Origin: Capitella teleta
Lineage: Eukaryota > Annelida > Polychaeta > Capitellidae
Assembly (NCBI GenBank): GCA_000328365.1
Contig: KB294881.1
Coordinates: forward strand, 297,836-361,835
Direction: 5' to 3'
Length of the DNA: 64,000 nt
In this document: piece after piece, positions 1-12,885 of the stretch
Layout of the letters: each line of letters starts with the position of its first letter
Position numbering within the stretch: position 1 is the first letter of the stretch
Made by a program: the position numbers and the translations under genes
The notes under the pieces: generated by a model
Database searches by the model: none
What the model was told of the DNA's origin: nothing
What the model saw: only the letters and a program-made list of their open reading frames with translations

Positions 1-59
1 ACCTATGTGCCTAGCTGTGGCTATTATGGAATTGTGGTCATACTAACCCGACACGGAGC

Positions 60-130
60 AGGTGGTTTAGCAGGATAGCCTCAAGGCGAGGAATTGAACC
101 CAGTGTCTGCCTATGAAGTGAGATCGATAC
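60..130 (-). repeat. tRNA-like repeat head (SINE candidate)
   Basis: Read on the minus strand, positions 100-90 give GGTTCAATTCC, a perfect match to the RNA polymerase III B-box consensus GGTTCRANNCC. It is preceded by a tRNA-like stretch containing ATCTCACTTCATAGGCAGAC. The five-base T-arm stem around the box does not pair fully, so this is not a working tRNA gene. A tRNA-derived SINE head is the simplest reading. Its outer limits cannot be set from one copy near the window edge. Confidence 0.35.
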
Positions 131-1260
131 CGAGATATACTGAACAATTAATGTGCTGCACGTCACCATAATATTATTCTGTTTTCAATACGTTGTAAAA
201 GTTTGTAAAATAGTAATGATTGCTGTAATTACGTGGATGCTTCTAACTACTTTACACGATGTTTCATTATAGCATATGTAATTATGATTATATAAACTCT
301 GCCTATGCAGACCTTCGGGCAGCGCGTGCAGAAGATCAGTGAACACCCCCCCCCCCCGCCCACCCTCCCCCCAAAAAAACATCTTTAATGAACATTACAA
401 AGTTATGCAACCTCTCTGGATCGTCATGACATGATCTTAATTAATGTGCATGGCGACACAAAAGCCTCGTAGCGTGCATTCGTCGTTCACCCCAGAGCGG
501 AAGCTGTAAGAAAAACATTCGGTGCCGGCACTGCGTGACATCCCTGAGTAGGAGATTGTATAAGGTCTCACCAAATAGGGTGTCGCCGAAACACTGAATT
601 CAAGATCTTTTTCATACAAAATAATGAGAAGAAATATGCTTTGCTAAGGTAATCCTGAACTTTGACCTTCCATTTTTCGGAAGAAGATCAAGGCAGGTTA
701 CATGAACATCAAAGTTGATGCGTATATCCCGAACCCCCTGAGGTGCTTCCGATGCGGCCATCACAAACACAGGTATATAGGTAGGTGTAAACGCAAAGAA
801 TTGTGAGCCTTAAGCACGCGGTACATGTTTTTTTTCGCGTCCACATGGCTAAATCTTGCCTCGCGATTTAAAAAATACCGATTCTATTTTGAACACACCG
901 TGTAAAAACTGTATTCTTATTCCGCACATTTTAGGCTACGATAAGATGATTGTCACCTTAACTCTGTAACATATATATATAGCGCAACAGCTAGCGTGCA
1001 TAATTATAGATTATAATTTCCATTAACCTAATTTTACGGTAAATATTACTCCGGTTGTCCTACTTTTGCACTGAGCAAACAGAAGGATGACGCCTATAGG
1101 AAATTATCAATATATGTATTATGTTTTAAGTGCTCGGTTTGATATTTTTTCCAGATTTAATGGGTTGGCCATTGTCTCCGTTCTATCCAAGGACCAGTTT
1201 ATTGTCCCACGGTATGCATGTTGTTCCCATATCTAGTTCATGGCGTAATGTTTCTCTACG
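131..1260. other. intergenic, no gene seen
   Basis: No reading frame with coding character is visible. The stretch holds a C-rich low-complexity tract at about 344-375 and AT-rich DNA. The ORFs on the minus strand here are short and include the C tract read as glycine and arginine. Confidence 0.6.
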
Positions 1261-1268
1261 CACACAGG

Positions 1269-1276
1269 TATAAATA
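1269..1276 (+). promoter_or_regulatory. TATA-like box upstream of GPCR
   Basis: TATAAATA lies 57 bases before the GPCR start codon. It directly follows CACACAG, so the same place could also be a 3' splice site (CAG|G) of an intron in the 5' untranslated region. Both readings are possible. Confidence 0.3.
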
Positions 1277-1332
1277 CAAGGAATTATCAAGACAACGCTT
1301 ATAGTACATTTGAAACCTCATGCGCAACAGTC

Positions 1333-2358
1333 ATGTCCGGATCCAACTCATCCAGCACAGTATTTGGTCTGAAGACAGTTGGTTTCCAGTTCTATTCAAT
1401 TCACGCTTCATTTTTCTGCGTGGAATCATTGATCATCATGATTATCAACCCATTGGCAGTTTATCTTATAGCAACGAACAAAGTGCTCAACCGATCGTCA
1501 ACCAATGTGCTCATAGTGAGTGCATGCATTGCTGATTCCATGTACGGAATATCGGTGTTATTCTACGAGTCTACTCTCCTACCTGCCATCAAAGGGTTCA
1601 CAGGTCAATACATCAGCCTCGGCAACCGGATCTCGTATGCCTTTGCCACTCAGTCCATGATGGGATCTTTGCTGACCACTATGTATATCGCCATAGAGAG
1701 GGGAATTGCAACATACCGCCCTCTGAACTACAGGCAATGGGTGACGCCAAGAAGGGCAGCGTGCGCAGTCGCTGCGACCTGGCTCTATCTCTTCGTCGTC
1801 GTGCCACCCTTGGCCGTCGTCCAATTTTTCTTGCTTCCTGAAGATCGAAAGCAAAGCTTGGCGGATGAGATCAAGGATGTGTTTCCACCTTTAGTGTTCA
1901 GGTGTTACATCTCTTTACACCTGTATATACCTCTCGCTGTAAGCATTGTTGCTTACATAGGGATATCACGCGCAGTTTACAAGCAAACTAGAAGCATGCG
2001 TGTATTCAATGGCAGTAAGAACAAAGAGGAAAAAGCGCAGAAACAATCTTTGAAGGTGACTAAGATGAGCATGCTTCTTCTGGGTCTTCTACTCATCACG
2101 TGGACGCCGTTTGCAATCACCAACATCTTGATTCCCTTTCCTGACTCAGTTTTGGAGAGAGACAAGTTTCGCCATCAGAAAATGGCATCCTCCAGTTCGG
2201 TTCTTCTGGTTTCTGCTTACTCCTTCATCAACATCATCGTGTACACGTACAATCATAAGGACTTCAGAACTGTCATCGCAGCCAAGATGGCGAAATATTC
2301 GGGGCGTGTTTTCACGGTTACCAATGAAATTGACACAACAAGTACTGTAGCTGCTTAA
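1333..2358 (+). CDS. class A (rhodopsin-like) G protein-coupled receptor, intronless
   Basis: A 341-residue seven-pass receptor in one exon; the ligand is unknown. The frame is closed upstream by a stop at 1246-1248, and 1333 is the first ATG after it. Class A landmarks in order: TM1 with IINPLAVYLI (Asn1.50); TM2 with LIVSACIADS (Asp2.50); end of TM3 IAIERGIATYRPLNY, with ERG in place of DRY; TM4 Trp in AATWLYLF; TM5 IPLAVSIVAY (Pro5.50, Tyr5.58); TM6 ITWTPFAI (Trp6.48, Pro6.50); TM7 SFINIIVY in place of NPxxY; then NHKDFR at helix 8. The N-terminus has a possible glycosylation site (NSSS) and no signal peptide. The conserved Cys at the top of TM3 is absent, so the usual TM3-ECL2 disulfide is missing, as in some lipid and melanocortin receptors. 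A basic third loop (SKNKEEKAQKQ) fits G-protein coupling. I cannot assign a subfamily. Confidence 0.93.
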   Translation: MSGSNSSSTVFGLKTVGFQFYSIHASFFCVESLIIMIINPLAVYLIATNKVLNRSSTNVLIVSACIADSMYGISVLFYESTLLPAIKGFTGQYISLGNRISYAFATQSMMGSLLTTMYIAIERGIATYRPLNYRQWVTPRRAACAVAATWLYLFVVVPPLAVVQFFLLPEDRKQSLADEIKDVFPPLVFRCYISLHLYIPLAVSIVAYIGISRAVYKQTRSMRVFNGSKNKEEKAQKQSLKVTKMSMLLLGLLLITWTPFAITNILIPFPDSVLERDKFRHQKMASSSSVLLVSAYSFINIIVYTYNHKDFRTVIAAKMAKYSGRVFTVTNEIDTTSTVAA

Positions 2359-2743
2359 GGAGTGGATGGAGGGGGGTGGGAAAGCACCTGATTTCACAAC
2401 TTAATTGAATATAGATGTCTTTAAAGAACTTGTTCTGTTGGAAACATAATTTACATTGTAAAACGTCTATTGTTCTGAAAATTTGTGTACATTTTGTCCC
2501 AAATTTTGTGTATATTTCAGAAATCACGGCAGCACTTTTTCTTTGCTATCCGGAAGTACCATCTGAGCAACTCGACTGAACACTTGCCTGCCATGAAAAC
2601 CAGTCTATACTTGTTTCCCTGAAATACTTCCGCGAGTCAAATGATCAATTAACTACAGGAATGAAGGTAAACATTATTGGTTATATTCCAATATAATTTT
2701 AACATCTAACAGTGAATGGCTGAATTATCTAATTAATCTTAGT

Positions 2744-2749
2744 AATAAA
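2744..2749 (+). terminator. poly(A) signal candidate for GPCR
   Basis: AATAAA lies about 385 bases after the GPCR stop codon. It is the first canonical hexamer downstream; another is at about 3236. Confidence 0.35.
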
Positions 2750-5700
2750 AAGATATAGTCATATGTAGATCATGACTCGCTGATTTATTGGTACATTTAA
2801 ATTGAGGCACAAGAAACCGGATATAAAGTGGTTTTGCACTGGCTAAGTGCTTCATCGATGTCCCTTTCTGTCCTGAATACCACTCAAGGATTTCAGAGCA
2901 AGATACAATTGAGATGCAACAACAGTGCTAGCGCCAAAGGCGTGCGTCATGGGTAGGCATACCCAAGCAGTAGACGTCTCTTAATGAGGAAAATGGCCCC
3001 TCGATATTGTAAAATAAACCGCAAAGAAAATGCGATAATAATCAATCCATTCATTTTCATACATTTGTGTACTCATTGCTGGCAATCTATAGCATCATCG
3101 TCACTCTTTTATAATTATATGGACATCACATCTGAATTCGGGCCTTGTAAGGATAGTACGGGGTCCCTGGCTATATGTGCACAAAATGAGTGTGCGTAGT
3201 TAGATGAATTAATTCTTTAGGATCCATTATTAGTGAAATAAAATATTATTCGTCGAATATAAAAAAAAATCTTATGCTTTCGGCAGATCACCAATGAGAA
3301 AAAGATTCCACCAATATTGCTCAAGAAAAATGTCTGCTTGCAATGGTGTTCAAGATTCAAATTTTTATATGTCATAATTAAGATATTCAGATAGCGTAAT
3401 ACATTTGTTGGTTATCATATCAAGTAATGTTGAGACATGTGGTCTTTACACGTGCGGCTTGGTGTAAGGCAGCTTTTTCCTGTGGTCAACAAGTGGTTTA
3501 TTTATACTACATATACTTCAACTAGTAAATTATTATCGCTTTTTATTGAGAATTATATTTCATGATATTTAATATAATTATGACAAAAGCTTGCAAGTTG
3601 TTTCACTGGTCAGATCCTAGTATTGCATATTGATCATTTGCGCCGTGGAACAGTGAATTGGGAAACATTAGCGAACACTAAAGAGGAAGAAGTACGTTCT
3701 GTCGCGTGGTCCTCTCTTTCCACGCTTCATTGGTTCCCTGGTCAGATATATAATGACCACTGAATGACCACTCTTGCAATGTTTGCAGCATAACGGCATA
3801 GAGAGCATTATGAATCTGACGTTATGACCAATAGGAATTCCAGATGACCATCTTTGAGGTTTAGTTTTGGTGGCCAAATCGAGGCAGCTGGGACCCTCGA
3901 AGTGTGAGATTGGGCAGAGTGCGTTATGATTCAATGGTGTGTATCAGATGATATTGCTCCACAATTTGATACGAATGAATGCATAACATGAAAGATTCAT
4001 ACTAAGATCATATTTTATAGACAGGATCTAACAATGTAGTGCACTCTGTTTTAGTATTGTTTTATAGTATTGCATCCAACAGAGCGTTAAGTGGATATCA
4101 TAATATGGATATGCGTGTGGTGCTTGATATATGATTTTCAAATGTGGGAACGTGCAGTATTGATTTCAAAGAGTTAGATTTTTAGCTAAATGAAACATGA
4201 CATAACAATTCACCCGTGATTTAGGGGATGTTAATTTTTCTACATTGTATTCCTTCCTTCTGTTCTCGGCGAAAATTCGTGACACCAAGACCGCGCATTG
4301 CCTCGTATCAGAAATAAGACTACGCAACACTGTCAAATAGGCATAAATGACACGTACGTCGGGATTCGGGATGATTCTTGGAAATGGCAGTAGCCAGAGA
4401 CACCTATTTGAATTTCCTGCCCAGTAAAGTGCAATGCTATTACCTGCGCAATGCGATTGCTCTACGATTGACCAAGCTCTTCCTTCTTTTCCGTGCCCTA
4501 TTTGCACCAGTGGCGAGGCCGATATCTCTTGTCCCCAGCCATCCCCTCGCCCCATTAGGCGAGGCTGTGAGGCAAATCCAACTGTGTCCCCACAGCTATA
4601 CCTCGTGCCAAAAGGAGGTGTTATGCCTGCCAAACACGATGTCGAAATCAACACCTCCGTCATCTATATACGAATGGTCTCAATAACTTAGACCACAGAT
4701 CTTACACATGTGTGTTTGTTTCCAATCAAGTCGATGCCCGAGAGCACTCGGTTCTTGATGCTCACTTTAGAACCACCTGGTGCCTCTCCCTGCCCTTAAG
4801 GTGATCACTGACCAAAATAGGGTTCAGGTAAAACACATTGGGGTTCTCATTGGACATTGGTCAATCTCATCTTGTGTTGTGTTGAGTTTGGTAATGTATA
4901 TTTAGTACTGAAGATGCTCTGTATGTATGGATTAAATTATTACAATGTGAGCCACCTTGCTAAAATGTTGACATACGCATGGCCTTTTATATGTAAACTG
5001 TGTTTTACATTGGCCAAATCAATGGGAATTGATAAAATGCATATTTATGCAGTGCAATAAGCTTGTGTCCTGTCATGATCAATGGTCATAAATTATTGCA
5101 TATTGGAACACATTATTATTTTGCAGCCCTAATCTGCTTGTAACGGAATATTCTCTTTCAGATTCTTCACACTACTTTCTATTAAGGATGCGTGAATAAT
5201 GAAACTTGCTCAATACTGGATACCAGTTGTTCGGGAGCTCAAATTACGGGATACCGGATCGAATACGGGATATACATAGTTATACATTAATTTTGTGTTA
5301 TTGAGAATGTCTTGTGCTACCTTGTATATAACATAATATTGGCTAGCTGAAGCCCGTACTTATAATCATGTTCACCACCAGCCTGTTATGCATCTGCTGG
5401 TGGATGGCTCCCACACATCCTTCCACCAACTACAGTTCCTGTCGGTCTCGTCAACATGTAAGTTCATATCATCTTTGAGCAACAAATAGAGCAGTACACA
5501 ATTACAAACGTTGTCGAGCTGTCACCGAAGCTCCTTTGCATACAAACGTTTTGCTCGGTGTAAACGAGGTGGCTGCTATGTCAGTGTTCACGACCCGAGT
5601 GAGATCGTAAAATCTCACACGAACAAGCCAAACAGAGTCTCCGTCAGAATTGACTCAAGGGATGGATATTGAGTGTAATTTTTCCACAGTGAGTTAAAGA

Positions 5701-6328
5701 GATACATGTAATCAATCAAGAGCAATGTGATAGAATGCAGTGTTTGTTTGCTAGTGACAGCCAAAGTGACGAGAAAGCTTTGTCAGCATGCATACTTTAT
5801 GACTTGTTATTACTCGTAATTTTTCGGTGTCACTGCTTTCGTCTAATTGATGTTGCGCACTGATCTGCGTGCTTTGGTGTCATGAAATTTCTCACGGGGA
5901 ATTTTAGATGATCTGTGGTCCAATTTTGCTGCTGATATCTCCGATCAAAATTACGATTCCAACGCGGACAAGGGAGTGCATTATGGGTTCAGATGCCAGT
6001 ACAGATAGGGCGCTGACACAATATTGAAACAATTTACCCACAGTGAAGGTAGATTCAATCAAAATTGCGAGTTTGACTCACAACTCACGGTGCAGCATGA
6101 ATTATTTCCCCAGTTTGGATATTTGCTGCAGAGTTTCTAATTACACGCGCAATATAATCGTATAAATTTCTCGGTGTTGGATTTATTGCGCAATTTTCGA
6201 CAGGATATGTGGAAGATATGGAGACACGTACGGCGATGGAAGAGGCTCATTACGTGTAGAACTGCGAGGTGCGTTTTATGTTCCGCTAACTAAGTTGGAG
6301 TCTGTCTTGGTCCGCAAGAAACTCAATC
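2750..6328. other. intergenic, no supported gene
   Basis: Around 4166-4691 three overlapping frames on both strands stay open at once because the local DNA is richer in G and C. One of them (4434-4691, +) has several Cys and Pro residues, but no splice sites or family match support it. A diverged dispersed repeat lies at 3690-3935 (listed separately). The rest is AT-rich sequence without visible structure. Confidence 0.45.
3690..3935. repeat. diverged dispersed repeat, copy A
   Basis: The segment CGCTTCATTGGTTCCCTGG followed by a TATATAATGA run matches 25999-26035, which reads CGCTTCACTGGTTCCCTGG with the same AT run after it. Both copies are followed or preceded by several CGTTATGATT-like words (for example 3921-3930 and 25964-25973). 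The copies are diverged and their edges cannot be fixed by eye. The family is unknown. Confidence 0.4.
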
Positions 6329-6610
6329 ATGGAGGTTATTCCATTATGCGAGGACGATGATGCAGTTATATGCGCTGTGCCTACGCAAGGAAAAAAAACT
6401 CTACGCAATACTCACGACGAAATGGATGCTGTGACTAAAACTTCGAGAATGCAATGGAAGAAAGTGCATGGTTTGGTTCTAGGTCATAATTGCTCCGGGC
6501 CCTTGAGAAATACAGAGAGATGCCTGCATGCATGTGCTCCACGAGAACAAAGTAACGCGGTACGCGTCAAAAATGATGCCAATGATTCAGCACTGGAATT
6601 GCTAGCATAG
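6329..6610 (+). CDS. small hypothetical ORF
   Basis: A 93-residue frame with an acidic start (MEVIPLCEDDDAVICAV) and a basic, Cys-containing middle. There is no signal peptide, membrane segment or recognisable domain. The ATG sits in a reasonable context (CAATCATGG). No flanking splice sites or partner exons were found. It could be a chance frame. Confidence 0.2.
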   Translation: MEVIPLCEDDDAVICAVPTQGKKTLRNTHDEMDAVTKTSRMQWKKVHGLVLGHNCSGPLRNTERCLHACAPREQSNAVRVKNDANDSALELLA

Positions 6611-7188
6611 CTGGCGTTGGACTGATTGAACGCATAATAGCTGATATAATTGACTGTATTTTCCATGTAATTTACCTGCTCCTCAAGAGAGAGATATTGG
6701 CCAATTGGCTTGTGTTATACCCTTTAACCATCTCAACGTCTTTCATCTTAGGCAGATGGCTGAAGGTTGACCTGCCACAGCTCGCCATCGACTCTTTATC
6801 TTCGAGATTTAGCTGATCCTTCGACCCCCAATTTCCGACATCTCGGACGGTTTCTTCCGGGAGAGAGAGGAAACAGGAGATAATTCACAAGAATGGCAGC
6901 CACAGCATCCGTTTTATCGTGTAGTCCAGCAATGCTGCGGTACCCGTAATCAGTCATTGAAAAACCATATGAGGGTGCAGTAAAGCATTATTGCTCCACG
7001 TGTCCTTTGTGTACTGACTGAAGTTGCTCAATTTTGCAAGGCCTGAGACCTAACAAGACTGTGTCTAGACGACAATCAAATCATCAAATGCTCTCCAAAA
7101 TTGACATTTAATGACCTTGGATTCAGAATCCGGCAATCCTTTGAATTTACGTCGAGAGAATGTTTCACTGATGAAAATCATTGGGTTG

Positions 7189-7670
7189 GAAAATAAAGCG
7201 ATACAAGCGAAAGAAATCTGATTTCCTTCTCATTTCCTATCTGAAGAATTGCATCTTGGTTGCGTGATGTCTCTTTTGTTGTTGTCCTTTTGTTGTCTGT
7301 ATTTTGGATTCAACAATATGGCTAAAAATAACACCTTCGTTTTGTCATGAATTCACCTCGTGGCTACCTTGCTACTGAGGTGCAACATCTATCATCATCA
7401 TATTTGCACTGAGTGCCCTTCAATCGACTGAGCTATGTGCTTACAGCAAACCCACAGAGCTATAATGCTTCCGTTTTGAATACTGGGCTGAAACTGCTGA
7501 TAAAATTACCAATAGAGCTATGAGAGATACGTCCTTTCACTGATTTGGCTATCAGTTGGCTGCAGGCTCTTTTATAGAAACTGACCGAATGCCGTCTACC
7601 AGTCAAGGTCAAAAATTATCAGTCCACGTTTTCACTCAATGCTCAAAGAACCAATTGAATTGTGAGACTG
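7189..7670 (+). repeat. ~0.5 kb repeat, left copy of an inverted pair
   Basis: This 482-base segment is repeated in reverse complement at 19124-19620. By eye the two differ at only about ten single positions plus one ~15-base block that is longer in the right copy. Homology stops sharply at both edges: the left edge begins GAAAATAAAGCG and the right edge ends GTGAGACTG. No target-site duplication or terminal inverted repeat is apparent, and no long ORF runs through it. Outside the left edge, weaker similarity continues (AGATTTAGCTGATCC near 6808 and, reversed, near 19755), so the underlying family may be longer. Confidence 0.9.
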
Positions 7671-7805
7671 ATAAAAAAATCAATGGCTAAAAATCAATGA
7701 TTGCAAATCAATGATTACATGTATATCGCATATGTGTATTATGCGATATGATGCAATATGGTTGCCAGCAACAATTGTCTCTTGTCCCTTTAACCTGATT
7801 TCACA

Positions 7806-7840
7806 AGTGATGCGTGATGCGTGATGCGTGATGCGTGATG
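7806..7840. repeat. 7-base tandem repeat (GTGATGC)n
   Basis: Four to five units of GTGATGC in perfect tandem, ending as GTGATGGGG. It sits at the edge of the dispersed-repeat block that follows. Confidence 0.85.
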
Positions 7841-7844
7841 GGGT

Positions 7845-8115
7845 TTTACGGCTCCACCCAAACCAATCGGATATACGGGCGCCAGAACAGAGGGCCTGGG
7901 ACCGGGGTTTTCCCCTACTCTTATCGATAAATCCCAAGGGTTTTTTTATCCTGCATATCACCATAGACAGTAGTACACAGCGCCCGGTTTTGTTACGCAA
8001 TCGGGCAGCAGTGCAGAGTCACTGAAGAATCATAACTGTAATTCACAATCATAACGCCTGTGGCCTGATCGGGTCTTGAACCCGGGACCTCGACCCCCGG
8101 TCGGCACACAAGTGA
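7845..8115 (-). repeat. dispersed repeat block with tRNA-like 3' half
   Basis: The block starts with a GC-rich stretch containing GGGACCGGGGTTTTCCCC, unlike the AT-rich surroundings. It ends with a tRNA-like arm on the minus strand: positions 8082-8072 read GGTTCAAGACC, a perfect B box, and the flanking T-arm stem pairs at four of five positions (CCGGG against CCCG). This looks like a tRNA-derived or composite short interspersed element. No full tRNA cloverleaf could be drawn. Confidence 0.45.
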
Positions 8116-8217
8116 AAAAAATCCGATCTTCCAAAATGATTGCAAATCTGTTTGCTTTCACCATCTCTTTTATGCGATCTTCATGTATTTTATTCTACAT
8201 TACAGACCATTCAGCTG

Positions 8218-8244
8218 AAAAAAAAAAAAAAAAAAAAAAAAAAA
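8218..8244. repeat. poly(A) tract
   Basis: An uninterrupted run of about 27 A. It lies about 100 bases after the tRNA-like block, but the block is read on the other strand, so it need not be that element's tail. Confidence 0.9.
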
Positions 8245-10727
8245 TGCAGTTTAAAGAGAAAGCTGCATGGATCATTATTCATCCTTCCTCCTTCTTAAAA
8301 TTGTGTAACGATGCGATATTCCATAATAACCTTTTACTTTATCATCGTGAACACATCAATCTCAAAAATAAGTGTGTTCTTTTTCTTTGTTAATGCTCTT
8401 TATGAAGGGACAAAAGTGTGTCCATCGCATTCCGAGGTCACTGCTGGAGATCGCTTCCTAATTCTGTCCACGAGCATGTCTAGGACTTCAAAAGCCTCCC
8501 AAGTGACCAATCAAACGCTATTCTTTCACTCAGCCTTCGCAGAAATTGTCCGATATGTGAACGCTTCTGGCCGGTAATTCATTTATAAACAGTGCACCTG
8601 AGTTTCATAATAAAACATGTCTTTTTTTTTCTGCTAAGGAACATCCAATGCTCTGTCAGAAAAAAAGAAAAAAGAAAAAAGAAAAAAAAAACGCCGGCAG
8701 GTCCACAGAAACATTTCTTCTTTTCTTTTTTTCTGAGTCGGAAACCCGGGGATTTTCTTACATGTTGGTAACTCTTTGTGTGATTATAAGTTCATGTAAG
8801 TTGGCTTAGGATATGCATGTATAGCACACTCAGGATAAAGCATTAAACTGTGATGAGAGCAGGACATGCAAACTAATTTGAATCGTTCAAATAATTCGAA
8901 TTTATTACATTTTGGAAGCCGGAGCCGGTTAAGATAAGTTCATTAAACTGACATGTTCGCTGTACGATGCACACAACCTTGTCTTGCGGTGCAAGGAGAG
9001 AAGTAGTGTTTCTTTGAATCGGGCATCTCTCCGAGATAACTGCAATGCAAGTTATCAAACTAAATACAGTATCATTTAAGTCGTAATTATAAGGTAATTA
9101 ATCGCGTCAGTTGCGGCAGTTGACATACGGCTCCTACAATGACTGCTTCTTTCTGTTCAAAGTATTTGAGTTGCATCGGACCTTTTCTTGTATCAGACTG
9201 AAAATGACTAAGTCACTCGGGATGTATTGTTAGTATTTCAAGGTCCAATGTGCTGTAATTGGCATATTAATGCTCTAAGGATATCAGGTCCTTGGGGAAG
9301 ATCTATGAGCGATCATAATGCCTTCATGGAGCCATACTGATCTTATTACGCTGAACTTATTCTGACCGAAGAACATTCGATCGATGGGAGTCCGATGTGA
9401 GTATAACATAACCATGTAGTATGCATATGGGAGCCATGATCGCGAAAATAAATTCCTGAATCTTGTCCCTCACAAGTATTTCAGCAATAACAGGGTTGCC
9501 ATAGCTTTGCAATTAGAACCTCAATCAGATTGCATCGGATATATCGATACTCGTGCAAGTTGTACATGTACATACACGTGGGTTTTGTTTCCTCTCAATC
9601 TGGTTACAATAACTTCATTTTTTATAACAATAAATAATTAAAGTTTTCTCTCCGTAGTTAAACTGTGCCATAACTACTCATTATCATAATATCAGGCGTT
9701 ATGTTGCAAATCGTCAATGGGCCAATCTCACCAATCAGTGGCTAGTACGCTTTTACGGTGGCAGTGAGCCAATCAAATGCACCTACCTCATCCATTTCAA
9801 TTCATAGTCTAGTAGCTATTATCGTTGTAATATTTACAAAATGGTTTTCGGAAGATTCAGGTACATGAAATGTTGCTTGTGTTAGTTCGTTCATAATAAG
9901 GATAAATGCCTTGTAAAATAGGGTTTTATCAGATTTGAAGCGCTCCCTCGGTCACACATATTTGAATAAAAGAAAGATTTCGTGCCCCTCTAGAGTCCGA
10001 GCACACATCAATGGATCTCTAGTGACCTTCAATCTCACCAAAAAAGTTACTTCATTGAATAGGCTGTATACCGACGTATAAAACCGTGACAATGTCTGAC
10101 CAAAATAACTCTTACTGACTCACTGTTGAATATTAGGACGAAGAATGCTTTGAAAACAGAAATCAATTCAATATATTAGCATCATTTTCATCGGGGTTGG
10201 CTCGCGTGAACGTGACGCAATTAGGACACTGGGGGAAGACCTACTCACCACAGTCACATATGGCATATTGTCTCACGTTTATTGGTTGTCATCAGCCGCA
10301 GGCGGTAAGTGAAAAATGCATGGATGTGTGAGTCGCTGAAGCCGCTCGACTGTGAATAGGTTCAATGACTTTTGCTTCATTCCTATGGCTATAATGTGCC
10401 AAAAAAATTGCCTCAGTTTTTCACTGCAACACGAGGTGTGGTTTGTTGGGACCTCTGCCAGGTGGGTCTTTATTTTACCCTGACATAAATGTATAGTAAA
10501 TATCCGCAAATAACATCCTTTATGACACGACTGAATACTTGCACAGCAAAAACTACTATTCCATAACCCAATTACACGCCAATAACTAAATCAATGAATG
10601 ACAAATTAGTGTAATATCATCAAACGCGAGCAAAGTGCTGACCATAAATCACGATTTTTTATTTCTTTGGTTTCAAGGTCGCCAATTCGCCATTGCAATC
10701 CCGATCCCAGACATTGTACTTTAGTTT

Positions 10728-10803
10728 GTAGTAACCCATGAGAATCAAACTCCTTATCTTTGAATTGAAGTTCAACGCTCTGCCAAATTACCCATACAGG
10801 TAA
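10728..10803 (-). repeat. tRNA-like relic
   Basis: On the minus strand the order is that of a tRNA: TTTGGCAGAGCG (A-box-like, D-loop shortened), a TTGAA...TTCAA stem-loop, then GGAGTTTGATTCTC with a T-arm that pairs at four of five positions. The acceptor ends do not pair and the B box has a C-to-T change. It is a decayed tRNA or a SINE head, not a working tRNA gene. Confidence 0.4.
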
Positions 10804-12885
10804 CCAACACCTTGGCCATTATTTTGGCAACATCTTGTCAGCGCACGGGATAATTATAATTCGTCACAATCCTGCGTCACAAATATGCTTGTCGCAATCG
10901 AAAATAAAATGAGCTATAATTATATATATGGTGGAAAGTGCTATGGTGGGAAGGTGTATATTATATATATGTTGAATTGGTTCGTTCAAGATATGGCATT
11001 TAGACATTTGAAGCAAGATAGGACAACCGATGAGTGTTGTAGCACACCCGAAACCCTTGCAAACACCCTGACACGATAAGACTCGGAAGCAGTAATTCCG
11101 TCGCCATACTTCAAAGCCCCATTCCAAGAAGTCCACGCAATTGGCCGATATCTGAAAAGCCCGAAATTCGTAACTCAATTACAGTCGGTGCACCGGGCTG
11201 ACCCCAGAACAGGTTCCTTCTCGTTAACAGAGGCACCTCATGGGTGTCAATGGATATCTCACGTGATGAATCAATCTCATAATACAATCCGTGTATGATG
11301 TAACTTTAATTGCTAATGGAACTCAATAATTATTCATCAAATGTGAAACGAAGAAAGCCTTGTGAGAACAAATTAAAATTCCTACTATTAATTATTGTTT
11401 CATGATTAGTGCGGTTGCTGTCGACGCTACCGTGTAAACTGTGAAAGAGCTTGGCAACATACGCCAATATTTTCGTCTTGATTTCGGTTAACAGAAAATT
11501 CATGTTACTACTTTTTTTTTTCTTTTGGGGTTTTCTGGGTTTTTTTCGTCATTTTAAAAGTTTTTACGGTCTTGTGGATAGTAATTATGGATTATCAGTG
11601 ATAACTTTCGTCACTTTTAAAAATATAACTTGACCACTTAGATGATGCATAAGAACAATTCATGCGTTACACAATTCAATGACGTAAGTAATCAGCAAAT
11701 GAGATTTTTTGTAATGAACATGAAAAATGGTCAAAATTCACCTTCATTACCATTATAGTTATTACGTCACGTATTCGGGTGGCGACTGCATGTACGTGCA
11801 AGCTTAGCGAATAGTAAGAAGACGCCTTTGCATTGGTACATGATGCATCAGAGGTCAGAATCTGATGTCCATTAATAAAATTAAAATCCGCGTTCATCCG
11901 TCTCCATCGGGAGAGGGAGTCATTAAGCTATCAGTGATCCATCAACATGCAGCAATCCGAACTTGGATTCATCAGGATTGTCTTTTTATTTCTGCTTTGT
12001 CTTGAATTTGGGGCTTTATCTTAGATCCGGATGCAATCTGTGTGAGAGGGGTGCGTGTAATCACATGAATGTTTCAATAATTAAGATGCTCTCTTTAATA
12101 TTCTGAGATAATAACAAGAAATGCCTTGTATAATAATAATGTAGGGTTTTATCAGATTTAATCTTCTTCGTCGGTCAATTGTATACATGTTAATTGGTTT
12201 GGTTCATATATTTGCAGCCAGTGGAGCTGCGAATGACGTCATAACACCCCGGAATTCCTCGAGGTGACCCACCAAAAAAATTTACCATGGTAACAGATGC
12301 ATGGAACACAAACGATTCGGCTTCGTCGCCTAGAGTCTGAAAATGATGATAAAATCCTTAATATCTTGAGTTATACGGTTAATAACTTAATTATCACAAG
12401 ACGTTTGAATTGAGTAATTCTCACTCAACTTAACAATAAAAATAGATACAAAACAATATGATTGACTATATTAGCCAATTTATGTGCCAATGTGTGGTCG
12501 ATTGTTTGAGTCAATATTACCTCATTCTCAGGTGTACTATGCATAGCGTTATAATTATTATGCTTATACGTTACGATTTCCATTCGATCAAGTGTGTGTA
12601 ACGTGTATTAGTGTATAATTATCTGCTATCGAATCTAGTAACCTAAACATGCATATTAACAGAATTCCACACATAATATCAATGCCAATTAAGGGGGCCA
12701 CCAGTTTTGCTGTAGAGCTTTGATCTAATATATGAATTGTGACGTCATAAAAAATCCAGTATGTGGCATCTACTTCACTACAATCATGTATACATGTTTA
12801 ATAGAAAATATTATGAAGTCGCATATGGGTCGAGCATGGCTGTCCCCTAAATAAGGCCTTTTTATTGAGCTTGATTCTTACGATT

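Noticed and set aside
4166-4691. 165-codon minus-strand ORF and 85-102-codon plus-strand ORFs
   Set aside because: Three overlapping frames are open at once, with no splice sites, signal peptide or family match to favour any of them.
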